Positions 35,848-44,010 of a DNA stretch of 64,000 nt are shown piece by piece (positions within the stretch are counted from its first letter, which is position 1; each line of letters starts with the position of its first letter). A program made the translations under genes and the position numbers. The notes under the pieces are model-generated. The model worked only from the letters and a program-made list of their open reading frames with translations, ran no database searches and was not told where the DNA came from. The DNA lies in NCBI RefSeq assembly GCF_043195105.1, contig NZ_JBAFWO010000001.1; one strand, given 5' to 3'. Source of the DNA: NCEH01 sp002257205 (GTDB taxonomy: Bacteria > Pseudomonadota > Alphaproteobacteria > Rhizobiales > Xanthobacteraceae).

Positions 35848-36783
35848 TTACGAGCGGGTTAAGCGCGCCGCAAATGCCGCCTCGCGGCTGAACGGGCCGC
35901 TCGCCGCAACCGCCATTTTGCGGGAAAGGGCGAGCCCTTCGGTGCCGAATCGCAGGCGAATGGCCTCCTCCACCCAGCGCTGTTCCTGCTCCGCCCGCTG
36001 CGCCGCGAGTCGCCCGTCCAGCGCGAGATGGGCCTGATGGGCGGCAAGCGCCGCGTCGAACGCCTCCAGCCCTTCTCCGCTGGCGGCGGAGAGCCGAATT
36101 ACCGGCACCGTCCATTGCGTCGGCAAGCCGCCCAGCGAGAGCGCGCCGCTGACATCGGCCGCCGCGCGCCGGGCGATATCGGCCATGTCGCCCTTGGTGA
36201 CGACGATGATGTCGGGCAATTCCATCACCCCCGCCTTCATGAACTGGAGGCTGTCGCCCGAGGCCGGCTGGATGCACAGGACCACGCTATCCGCCACGAG
36301 CCCGATATCGGCCTCCGACTGGCCGACGCCCACGGTCTCGACGATCACGAGATCGAACACGGCGCGCATCAGCACGACGGCGGCCACCGCATCGTCCGAC
36401 AGTCCGCCGAGCCGATCGCGCGCCGCCATGGAGCGCACGAATACGCCGCGATCCTCCGGGTCGGTCTGGATGCGCGCCCGATCCCCCAGCAACGCGCCGC
36501 CCGTGCGGCGCGAGGACGGATCCACCGCCAGCACCGCCACCGTGCGGCCCGCCGCGCGGGCCCGGCGCACGAGCGCGTTGGTGAGGGTGGATTTGCCAAC
36601 GCCGGGCGGCCCGGTCAGGCCGAGGACGAGCGCCTTCGGCTCGCGGGCGGCGCGGTCCAGCAAAGCCACCAGGGACGGTTTGCCGCGCGCGGTTTCCACC
36701 GCCGCGAGCGCCATCGCCATCGCCCGCTTTCCACCGGCGCGCAGGGTGTCCAATTCGGGAATCTGGGGAATATGGGCAGACAT
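35848..36783 (-). CDS. meaB: MeaB/ArgK family GTPase (methylmalonyl-CoA mutase chaperone)
   Basis: This 311-residue G3E-type GTPase loads and protects the adenosylcobalamin cofactor of methylmalonyl-CoA mutase or a related mutase. The P-loop GPPGVGKS lies at residues 58-65, followed by VLAVDPSSRRTGGALLGDR, the switch region VETVGVGQSEADI and the base-recognition motif TKGDMAD. The ATG begins MSAHIPQIPELDTLRAGGKR. The frame is open further upstream, but that extension would run across a strong terminator and is not family-like. The mutase genes are not in the window. Confidence 0.92.
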   Translation of the reverse strand: MSAHIPQIPELDTLRAGGKRAMAMALAAVETARGKPSLVALLDRAAREPKALVLGLTGPPGVGKSTLTNALVRRARAAGRTVAVLAVDPSSRRTGGALLGDRARIQTDPEDRGVFVRSMAARDRLGGLSDDAVAAVVLMRAVFDLVIVETVGVGQSEADIGLVADSVVLCIQPASGDSLQFMKAGVMELPDIIVVTKGDMADIARRAAADVSGALSLGGLPTQWTVPVIRLSAASGEGLEAFDAALAAHQAHLALDGRLAAQRAEQEQRWVEEAIRLRFGTEGLALSRKMAVAASGPFSREAAFAARLTRS

Positions 36784-36825
36784 GACGGGAAGTCTAAAGC
36801 ATGCTTCCGGCCGGCAGAAACCTGG

Positions 36826-37010
36826 GGGCAAAATAAAAAGGCGCCGGCTTGCGCCGACGCCTTTCCACTGATCGGACACGTGCGGGGGAACGACCCGATC
36901 AATAGCTCTGTCACCGCCCAGGCAGGAGACATGCACCGGCAAACCCAGGGCCTGTCCCGCCCAATTGTCATGCAACGCACGGCTGCAACAAGTGGCAGGA
37001 TTTGTTGAGT
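36826..37010 (-). ncRNA. Possible small RNA ending at an orphan intrinsic terminator
   Basis: Between the divergent meaB and chrA genes a strong minus-strand terminator exists although no gene upstream on that strand needs it. Just before the terminator, TGATCGG and CCGATCA (at about 36870-36904) can form another stem. This is the layout of a short trans-acting RNA. The 5' end is a guess: no clear promoter was found. No known RNA family is recognised. Confidence 0.3.
36837..36864 (-). terminator. Intrinsic terminator without an obvious upstream gene
   Basis: On the minus strand AAAGGCGTCGGC and GCCGGCGCCTTT pair with one mismatch around a GCAA tetraloop, followed by a run reading TTTTTATTTT. 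It lies 54 bases upstream of the meaB ATG. Confidence 0.8.
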
Positions 37011-37228
37011 CTAACATACCAAGCTCAACATGAACGAGAGATGAGCAGGCTGCTCAGATCGAGTTCATTAGAGGTATTTTTGTAGCGATTAAGAGCTCTG
37101 TCCGACATTCGCCGCCCCGCACCTTGCTTCACCCCCTTGTTTTCATTCAAGGACAGGAGCGCTTCCTCCCTCTTCGGAACCAGAGGGGGCGGCGCCGCGC
37201 GTTCGCTTCTCTTCGCAGGATGGTCCGG
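36865..37228. other. Intergenic region upstream of chrA
   Basis: Apart from the candidate small RNA on the minus strand, this stretch holds GTTGAG and CTCAAC as arms of an inverted repeat near 37013-37038, and it becomes AT-rich towards 37090. No convincing plus-strand promoter for chrA was found by eye. Confidence 0.3.
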
Positions 37229-38437
37229 ATGCCCTTACAATCGCAGCGGGTATTAAACGTAATTGATCTGTTGAAATTATTCGGCGTTTTCCTGCGCCTC
37301 GGCCTGACCTGCTTTGGCGGCCCGATTGCCCATCTCGGCTATTTCCGCGCGGAATTCGTGGTGCGCCGCGCCTGGCTCACCGACAGCGCTTATGCCGATC
37401 TCGTCGCGCTCTGCCAGTTCCTGCCCGGTCCCGCCTCGAGCCAAGTCAGCATGGCGGTGGGGCTGATGCGTGCCGGCCTGCCGGGCCTGTGCCTCGCCTT
37501 CATCGGATTCACCTTGCCCTCCGCCGTGCTCATGGTGACTTTCGCCCTGATGCTGGACCGGGTGGGCGGGCTCGGCGGCGCGGGCTGGGTGGCGGGCCTG
37601 AAGGCGGCGGCGGTCGCGGTCGTGTGCCATGCGGTGCTGGGCATGGCGCGCAGTCTTTGCATGGAAAAGCGCACCACCTCCATCGCCCTTTGCGCCGCCA
37701 TCCTCGCGGTTTGCCTGCCGGGGAGCGGGGGGCAATTGCTGGCCATCGCGCTCGGGGCACTCGCGGGCTATGTCCTGCTCCATGCGGTGACCGGCGCGGC
37801 CGGCGATCCATTTCCCCCGCTCGGCATTTCGCGGCGTATGGCGGTCGGTGCCCTGGCGCTGTTCGCCGCCGGCCTGCTGCTCCTGCCGCTCGCCGCGCAG
37901 TTGTCGCAATCGGGCGGATGGGATCTGGCGGAGCGTTTCTTCCGCGCCGGATCGCTGGTGTTTGGCGGAGGCCACGTGGTGCTGCCGCTGCTGGACGCGG
38001 AGACCGTGGGCACCGGACTGGTGTCGAAGGACGCATTCCTCGCCGGCTATGGCGCGGCGCAGGCGATGCCGGGCCCGCTGTTCACCTTCGCCGCTTTCCT
38101 CGGCGCGGTGGCGCAGCGCCCGCCCTCGGGCATTACGGGCGCGAGCATCGCGCTGCTGGCGATCTTTGCCCCGTCCGCTTTGCTGGTGGTGGGCGCGGTG
38201 CCGTTCTGGGAGCGGCTGCGCGCCGCGCCAGCGGCCCGGCGCCTGCTGGCGGGGGTGAATGCCGCGGTGGTCGGCCTGCTGGGCGCGGCCCTGTGGACCG
38301 TGGTCCTGCCGGAGGGCGTCACCGGGCCCTATGCCTTTGCGCTGGCCGTGGCGTGCTATCTCGGGCTCGCAGTGTGGCGGATGCCGGCCTGGGCGGTGGT
38401 GGTGCTCGCCGCGGCAGCCGGTGCCCTCGTCCTGTAG
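37229..38437 (+). CDS. chrA: Chromate transporter ChrA (long-chain, two-domain)
   Basis: This 402-residue inner-membrane protein exports chromate or a related oxyanion. Each half carries a CHR domain: the first has LRLGLTCFGGPIAHLGYF and LCQFLPGPASSQVSMAVGL, the second SLVFGGGHVVLPLLDAE and AQAMPGPLFTFAAFLGAV. About ten hydrophobic segments are present. The ATG chosen gives MPLQSQRVLNVIDLLKLFGV, close to family starts; in-frame starts further upstream encode an arginine-rich stretch that is not family-like. A rhodanese gene follows by 98 bases. No ChrB regulator is nearby, so the role may be general sulfate or chromate balance. Confidence 0.9.
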   Translation: MPLQSQRVLNVIDLLKLFGVFLRLGLTCFGGPIAHLGYFRAEFVVRRAWLTDSAYADLVALCQFLPGPASSQVSMAVGLMRAGLPGLCLAFIGFTLPSAVLMVTFALMLDRVGGLGGAGWVAGLKAAAVAVVCHAVLGMARSLCMEKRTTSIALCAAILAVCLPGSGGQLLAIALGALAGYVLLHAVTGAAGDPFPPLGISRRMAVGALALFAAGLLLLPLAAQLSQSGGWDLAERFFRAGSLVFGGGHVVLPLLDAETVGTGLVSKDAFLAGYGAAQAMPGPLFTFAAFLGAVAQRPPSGITGASIALLAIFAPSALLVVGAVPFWERLRAAPAARRLLAGVNAAVVGLLGAALWTVVLPEGVTGPYAFALAVACYLGLAVWRMPAWAVVVLAAAAGALVL

Positions 38438-38535
38438 GGATGCGGTCCGCGTCCGTTCCGCCGATTTCGCCGCGCGGCGCCCCTTGCGCCGAACCTCGGG
38501 CTTCGCCACCTTCATGTTTTTCCAGGACCGATCTC

Positions 38536-38877
38536 ATGAGCGAAACCAATCCCTTCGGCGGCCGCATCACCCATCTCACACCTGCCGAGGTCAAGGCCGG
38601 CATGGAGGATGGCAGCATCCTCCTCTTGGATGTGCGCGAGCCTGACGAAATCCGCGCCGAGCGCATCCCGAATGCCGCGGTGATGCCGCTCTCCGCCTTC
38701 GATCCCTCCGCCTTGCCGGACGCGCAGGGAAAGAGAATCGTATTCTCCTGCCGCTCGGGCCAGCGGTCGCAACGCGCGGCGGCCATCGTGCAGGCGTCGG
38801 GCCTGCCGCTGGAAGAGCATATGCAGGGCGGGATTATCGGCTGGAAGCAGGCGGGCTTTCCCACTGAGCGGGGCTGA
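38536..38877 (+). CDS. Single-domain rhodanese-like sulfurtransferase
   Basis: This 113-residue cytoplasmic protein transfers sulfane sulfur. It contains ILLLDVREPDEIRAERIPNA and the active-site loop CRSGQRS with the nucleophile Cys72. The end, HMQGGIIGWKQAGFP, is the usual rhodanese finish. The ATG gives MSETNPFGGRITHLTPAEVK. Partners are unknown. It lies behind chrA and may be co-transcribed with it, which would link it to oxyanion or sulfur stress; that link is an inference. Confidence 0.9.
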   Translation: MSETNPFGGRITHLTPAEVKAGMEDGSILLLDVREPDEIRAERIPNAAVMPLSAFDPSALPDAQGKRIVFSCRSGQRSQRAAAIVQASGLPLEEHMQGGIIGWKQAGFPTERG

Positions 38878-38930
38878 GCGAACGGCCGCGCCGGCCCTGC
38901 CTTCGGGTATCGCAGGCCGGCGCCGATGCG

Positions 38931-40091
38931 TCAGAAGCTACCGATCGCAGGCTGGGCGCGGGTGAACCGCAGGGAGACGCGGGCCCCCCGCGCGCGCGGC
39001 TCGAAGGTGAGGTCCGCGCCGAGCTTGTTGGACATGGCGCGCACGATGCGGTTGCCTAGACCGTTCGATTGGGCCGCGATGTCGGGCGAAATGCCCGCCC
39101 CGTCGTCCTCCACCGCGAGCAGGATCTGGTCCCCCTCGCAGCGCAGCTCCACCCGCACCGGGCCCGAGCCGCCGGGATAGGCATATTTCGAGGCGTTGAT
39201 CACCAGTTCGGTCACGATCACGCCGATGGCGACCGCGCGATCGGGGTCGATCTCGATCGGGTCCGCCTTGATGGAGAGGGTGACACCGAATTCGGCGTGT
39301 TTGGCGGAAACCTGGAGATCGTCGAGGAGGGAGGACAGATATTGGTCCGCCGCGACGGTCGTGACCTGGTCCGAGGTATAGAGCCGCCGATGCACCTGGG
39401 CCACCGCCGCGACCCGCCCCCGCGCCGCGTTCAGCGCCTCCTGAACTTCCACATTCTCCGTGGCGCCGGCCTGGACATGGAGCAGCGAGACGATGATCTG
39501 CAAGGAATTGCCGACCCGGTGATTCATTTCCCGCAGCAGCAGCGCGCGTTCGGCGGCGAGCGCTTCGAACCGGTCGCGCGCGGCGCGGATTTCCGCCTCG
39601 GCCGCCTCATGCGCCTTGCGCATCTTCACCGCGTCGAGCGCGGCCGCGATGGCCGAGCGCAGCAGCTCGATGAAATCCCCCTGGATTTCCTTCACCACAT
39701 AATCGGTGGCGCCCGCCTTCAGCGCGGCGACGGCGATGCGGCTCTCCTGGGTGCCGGTGACATAGACCACGGGCGGGGGATCGGGCAGCGCGCGGATCGC
39801 GGCGAGGGTTTCCAGGCCGTCCTGTCCGGGCATGTAATGGTCGAGCGCCACCACATGGATGCCGCCCTGCGCCAGCCGGGCGAGGCCATCGGTGCCCGAG
39901 GTCGCGGTCTCCACAACATAGCCGAGCCGCCCCAGCTGGCGCTGCACGAGACGGCCGAGGCCGGGATCGTCGTCGACATAGAGCACCCGCACGGCGTCCG
40001 CCTGCGCGCCGTCCACGCGCGCGCCATCGACCTGCGCGGCGGCTTCGCGCGCACGCCTTGGGACCTCGTCGGGCTGCGCCGCTTCGGGCAT
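38931..40091 (-). CDS. Hybrid response regulator/histidine kinase (REC plus HisKA_2/HWE-type)
   Basis: This 386-residue soluble protein has an N-terminal receiver (VRVLYVDDDPGLGRLVQRQL, phospho-acceptor aspartate in ALDHYMPG, then YVTGT and the lysine in YVVKE), a helical linker, and a kinase core with the histidine in LLREMNHRVGNSLQIIVSLL. The ATP-binding half has LVINASKYAYPGG, EDDGAGISP and NGLGNRIV. The absence of a second aspartate domain suggests that it receives phosphate and then phosphorylates another regulator. The ATG overlaps the stop of the upstream regulator gene by one base (TGATG), so the two are coupled. Confidence 0.9.
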   Translation of the reverse strand: MPEAAQPDEVPRRAREAAAQVDGARVDGAQADAVRVLYVDDDPGLGRLVQRQLGRLGYVVETATSGTDGLARLAQGGIHVVALDHYMPGQDGLETLAAIRALPDPPPVVYVTGTQESRIAVAALKAGATDYVVKEIQGDFIELLRSAIAAALDAVKMRKAHEAAEAEIRAARDRFEALAAERALLLREMNHRVGNSLQIIVSLLHVQAGATENVEVQEALNAARGRVAAVAQVHRRLYTSDQVTTVAADQYLSSLLDDLQVSAKHAEFGVTLSIKADPIEIDPDRAVAIGVIVTELVINASKYAYPGGSGPVRVELRCEGDQILLAVEDDGAGISPDIAAQSNGLGNRIVRAMSNKLGADLTFEPRARGARVSLRFTRAQPAIGSF

Positions 40092-40528
40092 CACTTGGCC
40101 TTTGGCACCTGGATGACGGAAAAGAACAGGCCCAACTGACGGATCGCGTTCGCGAAATTCTCGTAATTGACCGGCTTGGTCACATAGACGTTGGCGCCGA
40201 GGTCATAGCAGCGCTGGATTTCCACCTTGTCGTCGGTGGTGGTGAGCACGACCACGGGCGACAGCCGCAGGTGCTCATTCTCCTTGATGCGCTTGAGAAT
40301 ATCCACCCCGGTCATGTCCGGCAGGTTGAGATCCAGCAGCACCAGCAGGGCGCGGCCGGCATTCTGGGCGGCGGTGCCGTCGGGTCCGAACAGGAAATTG
40401 ACCGCGCTCGTGCCGTCGGTGAAGGGAAGAATCTCGTTCAGCACGCCGGCGCGGCGGATATTCTTCTCGATCAGACGGGCATGCCCCTCGTCATCCTCGA
40501 TCATGATGATGGTGACGTGCTCAGTCAT
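40091..40528 (-). CDS. Single-domain response regulator (CheY/Rcp1-like)
   Basis: This 145-residue receiver without an output domain has the acidic pocket IIMIEDDEGHARLIEKN, the phospho-acceptor aspartate in LVLLDLNLPDMTG, LTTTDDKVEI with the threonine switch, and the lysine in YVTKPVNYENF. The NLPDMTG and TKPVNY segments resemble the Rcp1 regulators paired with phytochrome-like kinases. It overlaps the upstream kinase gene by eight bases and abuts the hybrid kinase gene, so it probably shuttles phosphate between them. Confidence 0.92.
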   Translation of the reverse strand: MTEHVTIIMIEDDEGHARLIEKNIRRAGVLNEILPFTDGTSAVNFLFGPDGTAAQNAGRALLVLLDLNLPDMTGVDILKRIKENEHLRLSPVVVLTTTDDKVEIQRCYDLGANVYVTKPVNYENFANAIRQLGLFFSVIQVPKAK

Positions 40529-42029
40529 GCTTTCCCTCTTCGGCATTCTGTACCAGGCGACGCGGCAGCGTGACCTTGAAGGTCGTGCCCCGCCCGAGTT
40601 CCGAATCCATGATAATTGCTCCGCCCATTCGTCGCACCAAGGTGCGCACATGGGCAAGACCAATGCCTTCCCCCGGCCGGTCCTGAGGACCTGAGCGGCG
40701 GAACAATTCAAACACTCGGACCTTGTCGCGCGGATCGATGCCGCGCCCGTTGTCGCTCACCAGATAGGTGATGTATCCGGGGGTCTCGCTGGCGGAAATC
40801 TCGATGCGGCCCGGCACGCCGGCGCGCAGATACTTCACTGCATTGTCGATCAGATTGGCGAAAATCTGCTCCAGCGCCAGGCGGTCGCTGACGATCGGCG
40901 GCAGCGGGCCGACCTTGAGGGTCGCGTCGCGCTCCAGCAATTGGTGCGCCATGGTGGCGCCGATAGTCTCCACCAGCGGCGCGACCTCCACGGGTACCGG
41001 ATGAAACTCCGCGCGCCCCTGGCGCGACAGGTCGAGGATCGCCTTGATGAGCCGGTCCATCTTCGTGATGGACGCCTTGATGAAGCCGAACGCCTCCTCG
41101 AAATCGCGCCCCAGCTCGGCATCGCCCGCCGCGTCCGTATCATTCGCCTTTTCGCGCAAAGCGGCGAGGCGATCGAACAGGTCGGTGCGCAGGGCTTCCA
41201 GCTCGCTGGTGAAGCCCATGATGTTCACCAGCGGCGAGCGCAGATCGTGGCTGACGATATAAGCGAAGCTCTGAATCTCATTATTGGCTTCCTGGAGATC
41301 GGCGGTGCGCTCCAGCACGCGCCGTTCCAGGCTCTGGTTCGCGTTCGCCACCTGCTTGTGCGCGTCGCGCAGGGCCTCGGTGTTGCGCTGGACCAGGTGC
41401 ATGGACAGGCCGGCAAGCCCGATGATCGCGACCACGCCGACGAGATTCACCAGCAGCAGCCACAGGCTGGTCTGGTTGGACGAGGTGGTGCGCTGGGCGA
41501 GCAGCCGCTCTTCCTGGTCCTTCATGGCATCGATCTGGGTGGTGATCTCGCGCATGAGGGTCTCGCCGCGATCGGTGCGCACGATCTTGAGGGCGCCCGC
41601 CACATCGCCGGACTTGAACATCTCCACGGTCTGGCGCAGTTCCGCCAGCTTCTGGGCAACGTTCGGCTCAAGCGCCCCGAGTGCCTGCTGGCGCTCGGGA
41701 TTGTCCGCCGTGGTGGCGCGAGCCTGCAACAGCGTGGGCGCGACCTGCGCAAGGGTCTCCTCGAAAAATTCCAGATAGCTGGTATCGCCCGTCAAAAGAT
41801 AGCCGCGCTGCGCGCTCTCCGCGCGCCGCACCATGATCTGCACCTGGGAGAGCATGTTCTCCACCCGAAGCGTATGGCTGACCTGGGCTGAATCCTCCTT
41901 CGCCCGGTTCACCAGCCAGATGGAGGCGGCGCTGATCGCGATGAGAACCACGAAGCCGAGGGCCAGAACGGCCGACTGGCTCAACCCGCGGGACCGGCGC
42001 AGAGGTTCAAGAAGAGGCAGGGACGTCAA
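40521..42029 (-). CDS. Membrane histidine kinase with CHASE3 sensor
   Basis: This 502-residue sensor has a first membrane helix around residues 20-40, a periplasmic CHASE3 domain (RRAESAQRGYLLTGDTSYLE, about residues 45-185), a second helix (LWLLLVNLVGVVAIIGLAG), a coiled coil (about 210-245), and the kinase core. The phospho-acceptor histidine lies in YIVSHDLRSPLVNIMGF, and the ATP-binding site shows NLIDNAVKYLR, VSDNGRGIDP and GEGIGLAHV. CHASE3 ligands are mostly unknown. It starts the three-gene phosphorelay and is divergent from the glutamine synthetase-like gene. Confidence 0.93.
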   Translation of the reverse strand: MTSLPLLEPLRRSRGLSQSAVLALGFVVLIAISAASIWLVNRAKEDSAQVSHTLRVENMLSQVQIMVRRAESAQRGYLLTGDTSYLEFFEETLAQVAPTLLQARATTADNPERQQALGALEPNVAQKLAELRQTVEMFKSGDVAGALKIVRTDRGETLMREITTQIDAMKDQEERLLAQRTTSSNQTSLWLLLVNLVGVVAIIGLAGLSMHLVQRNTEALRDAHKQVANANQSLERRVLERTADLQEANNEIQSFAYIVSHDLRSPLVNIMGFTSELEALRTDLFDRLAALREKANDTDAAGDAELGRDFEEAFGFIKASITKMDRLIKAILDLSRQGRAEFHPVPVEVAPLVETIGATMAHQLLERDATLKVGPLPPIVSDRLALEQIFANLIDNAVKYLRAGVPGRIEISASETPGYITYLVSDNGRGIDPRDKVRVFELFRRSGPQDRPGEGIGLAHVRTLVRRMGGAIIMDSELGRGTTFKVTLPRRLVQNAEEGKHD

Positions 42030-42257
42030 AGACCGGGTCTCCGTGCGAATGGGCGGCCATCACACGCGCAGCGCGACGATGGAGGGGCACGCATCCTCCT
42101 GGACCGGGTGATCCAAGAATAGCGCGGCTATCCCTCTGGAAACAACGTTCGGCCAAGGAAGTTGCAGGCAGGTGGAAATAAAAGCCGAGCCACAGCTTGT
42201 AGGTTCCGCGCCGACGCGCTTGGATAAGCGCACGATCTCATTGCAAGTTGGAGTATC

Positions 42258-43643
42258 ATGCAGCGTTCAGGAGCCGGCACCCTTCCTCAAGATGCCACCG
42301 GAGCCGCCACGCTCGGCGAGGCGGACGCTTATGTCGAAGCCCACGGGGTGCCCGACATCGTCGAAGTGCTCCTGCCGGACACCAGCGGAGTGCTGCGCGG
42401 CAAATGGCTGCCCGGCCATGCGCTGTCCAAAGTCTGGGACAGTGGGGTGCCGATTCCGCTCTCCATCTTCGGGCTGGACGTGTGGGGGTGCGAGGTCGCG
42501 GAGACCGGCATTCACCTTGAAACCGGGGACAAGGATGGGTTGTGCTGGCCCGTGCCCGGCACGCTGAAGCCGGTGCCCTGGTCGCCGCGCGCCGCCGCCC
42601 AGGTGCTCATCACCATGCATGAGCCCGACGGTACGCCCTGGATTCTCGATCCGCGCCAGCAATTGGCGAAGCTGGTGGACCGGCTCGCCGCCCTCGGCCT
42701 GACGCCGTGCGTCGCCTTCGAGCTGGAATTCTATCTGCTGAAGCCCGGCGCGGAGGGCGCCCCGCCCGAGCCGGTGTTTCCCGCCACCGGCCAGGCGCGG
42801 CAGAACATGTATGCCATGTCGGATCTCGATGCGTTCGCCCCGGTGCTGCACGACATGCGCGCGGCGGCTGAGGCGCAGGACCTGCCCACCGATACGGTGA
42901 TCTCGGAAGCCGCGCCGGGCCAGTTCGAGGTCAATCTCTACCACCGCGCCGACGCGCTCAAGGCGGCGGATGATGCCATCCTGCTGCGCCGTGCCATCGA
43001 GGGCGTGGCCCGCAAGCACGGGCTGCGCGCCACCTTCATGGCCAAGCCGCTCGCCGATTTCGCCGGCAACGGCATGCATGTGCATGTGAGCCTGCAGGAT
43101 CGCGACGGCCGCAACGTGTTCGCCCGCGAAGGCGGGGAGGGGGACGCCCTGCTGCGGCACGGCGCCGGCGGGCTGCTCTCCACCATGGCGGACGCGACGC
43201 TGCTGTTCGTGCCGAGCTATAACGGCTATCGCCGCCTCGTGCCGGGCTCCTACGCGCCGACCGGCATCACCTGGGGCTACGATAATCGGTCCGTGGCCGT
43301 GCGCGTGCCCAACGGCCCGCCCCAGGCGCGGCGCCTGGAGCATCGCATCGCCGGGGCCGAGGCGCATCCACATCTGGTTCTCGCGGGCATTCTTGCCGGC
43401 ATCCTGGAAGGCATCGAAGCGCAGATCGAGCCGCCGGAGCCGCTCATCGGCAATGCCTATGATTATGACGTGCCGCGCCTTTCGCCTTCCATGGCGGAAG
43501 CGGTGCAGCGGTTCGCCGGCTCCGATTTCATCGCCCGCGCGTTCGGGGAGGAATATCGCCGGGTCTATGCGGTGATGAAGCAGGCCGAGCTGGACGCCTT
43601 CACGCGGGTGATCCTGCCGCTGGAATACGAGACCTATCTATAG
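42258..43643 (+). CDS. Glutamine synthetase family protein (PuuA-like ligase)
   Basis: This 461-residue cytoplasmic ligase has the glutamine synthetase fold: an N-terminal beta-grasp part (VEVLLPDTSGVLRGKWLPGH), the metal-binding glutamates in CVAFELEFYLLKPG, the histidine region GNGMHVHVSLQD, and the arginine loop YRRLVPGSYAPTGITWGYDN. The DNRSVAVRVP segment and the missing adenylylation loop fit gamma-glutamyl-amine ligases such as gamma-glutamylputrescine synthetase rather than GlnA. The true amine is unknown. No PuuB/C/D partners are adjacent. A 9-base-pair hairpin follows the stop. Confidence 0.87.
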   Translation: MQRSGAGTLPQDATGAATLGEADAYVEAHGVPDIVEVLLPDTSGVLRGKWLPGHALSKVWDSGVPIPLSIFGLDVWGCEVAETGIHLETGDKDGLCWPVPGTLKPVPWSPRAAAQVLITMHEPDGTPWILDPRQQLAKLVDRLAALGLTPCVAFELEFYLLKPGAEGAPPEPVFPATGQARQNMYAMSDLDAFAPVLHDMRAAAEAQDLPTDTVISEAAPGQFEVNLYHRADALKAADDAILLRRAIEGVARKHGLRATFMAKPLADFAGNGMHVHVSLQDRDGRNVFAREGGEGDALLRHGAGGLLSTMADATLLFVPSYNGYRRLVPGSYAPTGITWGYDNRSVAVRVPNGPPQARRLEHRIAGAEAHPHLVLAGILAGILEGIEAQIEPPEPLIGNAYDYDVPRLSPSMAEAVQRFAGSDFIARAFGEEYRRVYAVMKQAELDAFTRVILPLEYETYL

Positions 43644-43647
43644 CATC

Positions 43648-43677
43648 CCGGCCGCGGCGTCGGTTCGTCGCGGCCGG
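43648..43677 (+). terminator. Hairpin after the glutamine synthetase-like gene
   Basis: CCGGCCGCG and CGCGGCCGG pair perfectly around a 12-base loop directly behind the stop codon. There is no T-run. Confidence 0.5.
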
Positions 43678-43691
43678 CGGGCCACCGCGCC

Positions 43692-43705
43692 TTGAGGCAG
43701 ATCAA
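43692..43705 (+). promoter_or_regulatory. FNR/FixK-type box
   Basis: TTGAGGCAGATCAA matches the FNR/FixK palindrome TTGAT-N4-ATCAA at nine of ten positions, and the flanks extend it to CTTGA-N6-TCAAG. Its centre is about 65 bases before the next ATG, so a class II start 41.5 bases downstream would fall at about 43740, just before the small gene. Confidence 0.65.
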
Positions 43706-43762
43706 GGTGGCATGAGCCGGCGGGATTAGCGTTGCGCCCCTAACATTTGGGGGAGCAACGCC

Positions 43763-43870
43763 ATGCCTGCCGATATCGCCATCGTCATTTCCGCCATCGT
43801 CGCCGCCTTCGTCCTGTTCGCGGCCGTGCTCGCATGGGCGGATGTCTACACCGGCAAGGCGAAGTCCTGA
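43763..43870 (+). CDS. 35-residue single-helix membrane protein
   Basis: This reading frame of 35 codons starts MPADIAIVISAIVAAFVLFA, continues with the same hydrophobic helix, and ends in ADVYTGKAKS. A GGGGGAG Shine-Dalgarno lies six or seven bases before the ATG, an FNR/FixK-type box lies upstream, and a palindrome plus a strong terminator follow. Together these make a complete small transcription unit. I recall similar tiny proteins annotated as hypothetical in related genomes. A role as a small subunit of a membrane complex under low oxygen would fit the promoter, but this is inference. Confidence 0.75.
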   Translation: MPADIAIVISAIVAAFVLFAAVLAWADVYTGKAKS

Positions 43871-43878
43871 CGGCCGGG

Positions 43879-43896
43879 CCGGTGCCGCGGCACCGG
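43879..43896 (+). repeat. Perfect 18-base palindrome after the small membrane gene
   Basis: CCGGTGCCGCGGCACCGG begins eight bases after the stop codon and may fold as a hairpin at the mRNA end. Confidence 0.6.
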
Positions 43897-43954
43897 CGCG
43901 GGAGGTCGGCCAAGGGGCCGGCCAAGAGGTCGGAAAAGCATTGGCGCTGAACGA

Positions 43955-43983
43955 AAAAGGCCCGGCGCATTGCCGGGCCTTTT
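43955..43983. terminator. Bidirectional terminator between the small gene and rpoD
   Basis: AAAAGGCCCGGC and GCCGGGCCTTTT form a 12-base-pair stem with a five-base loop and T-runs on both strands, serving the two convergent genes. Confidence 0.9.
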
Positions 43984-44010
43984 GACTTCAGGGGCGCGGC
44001 TGCGCCCGGC

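Noticed and set aside
36784..37017. N-terminal extension of the meaB frame
   Set aside because: It would cross a strong intrinsic terminator and has no similarity to MeaB proteins.
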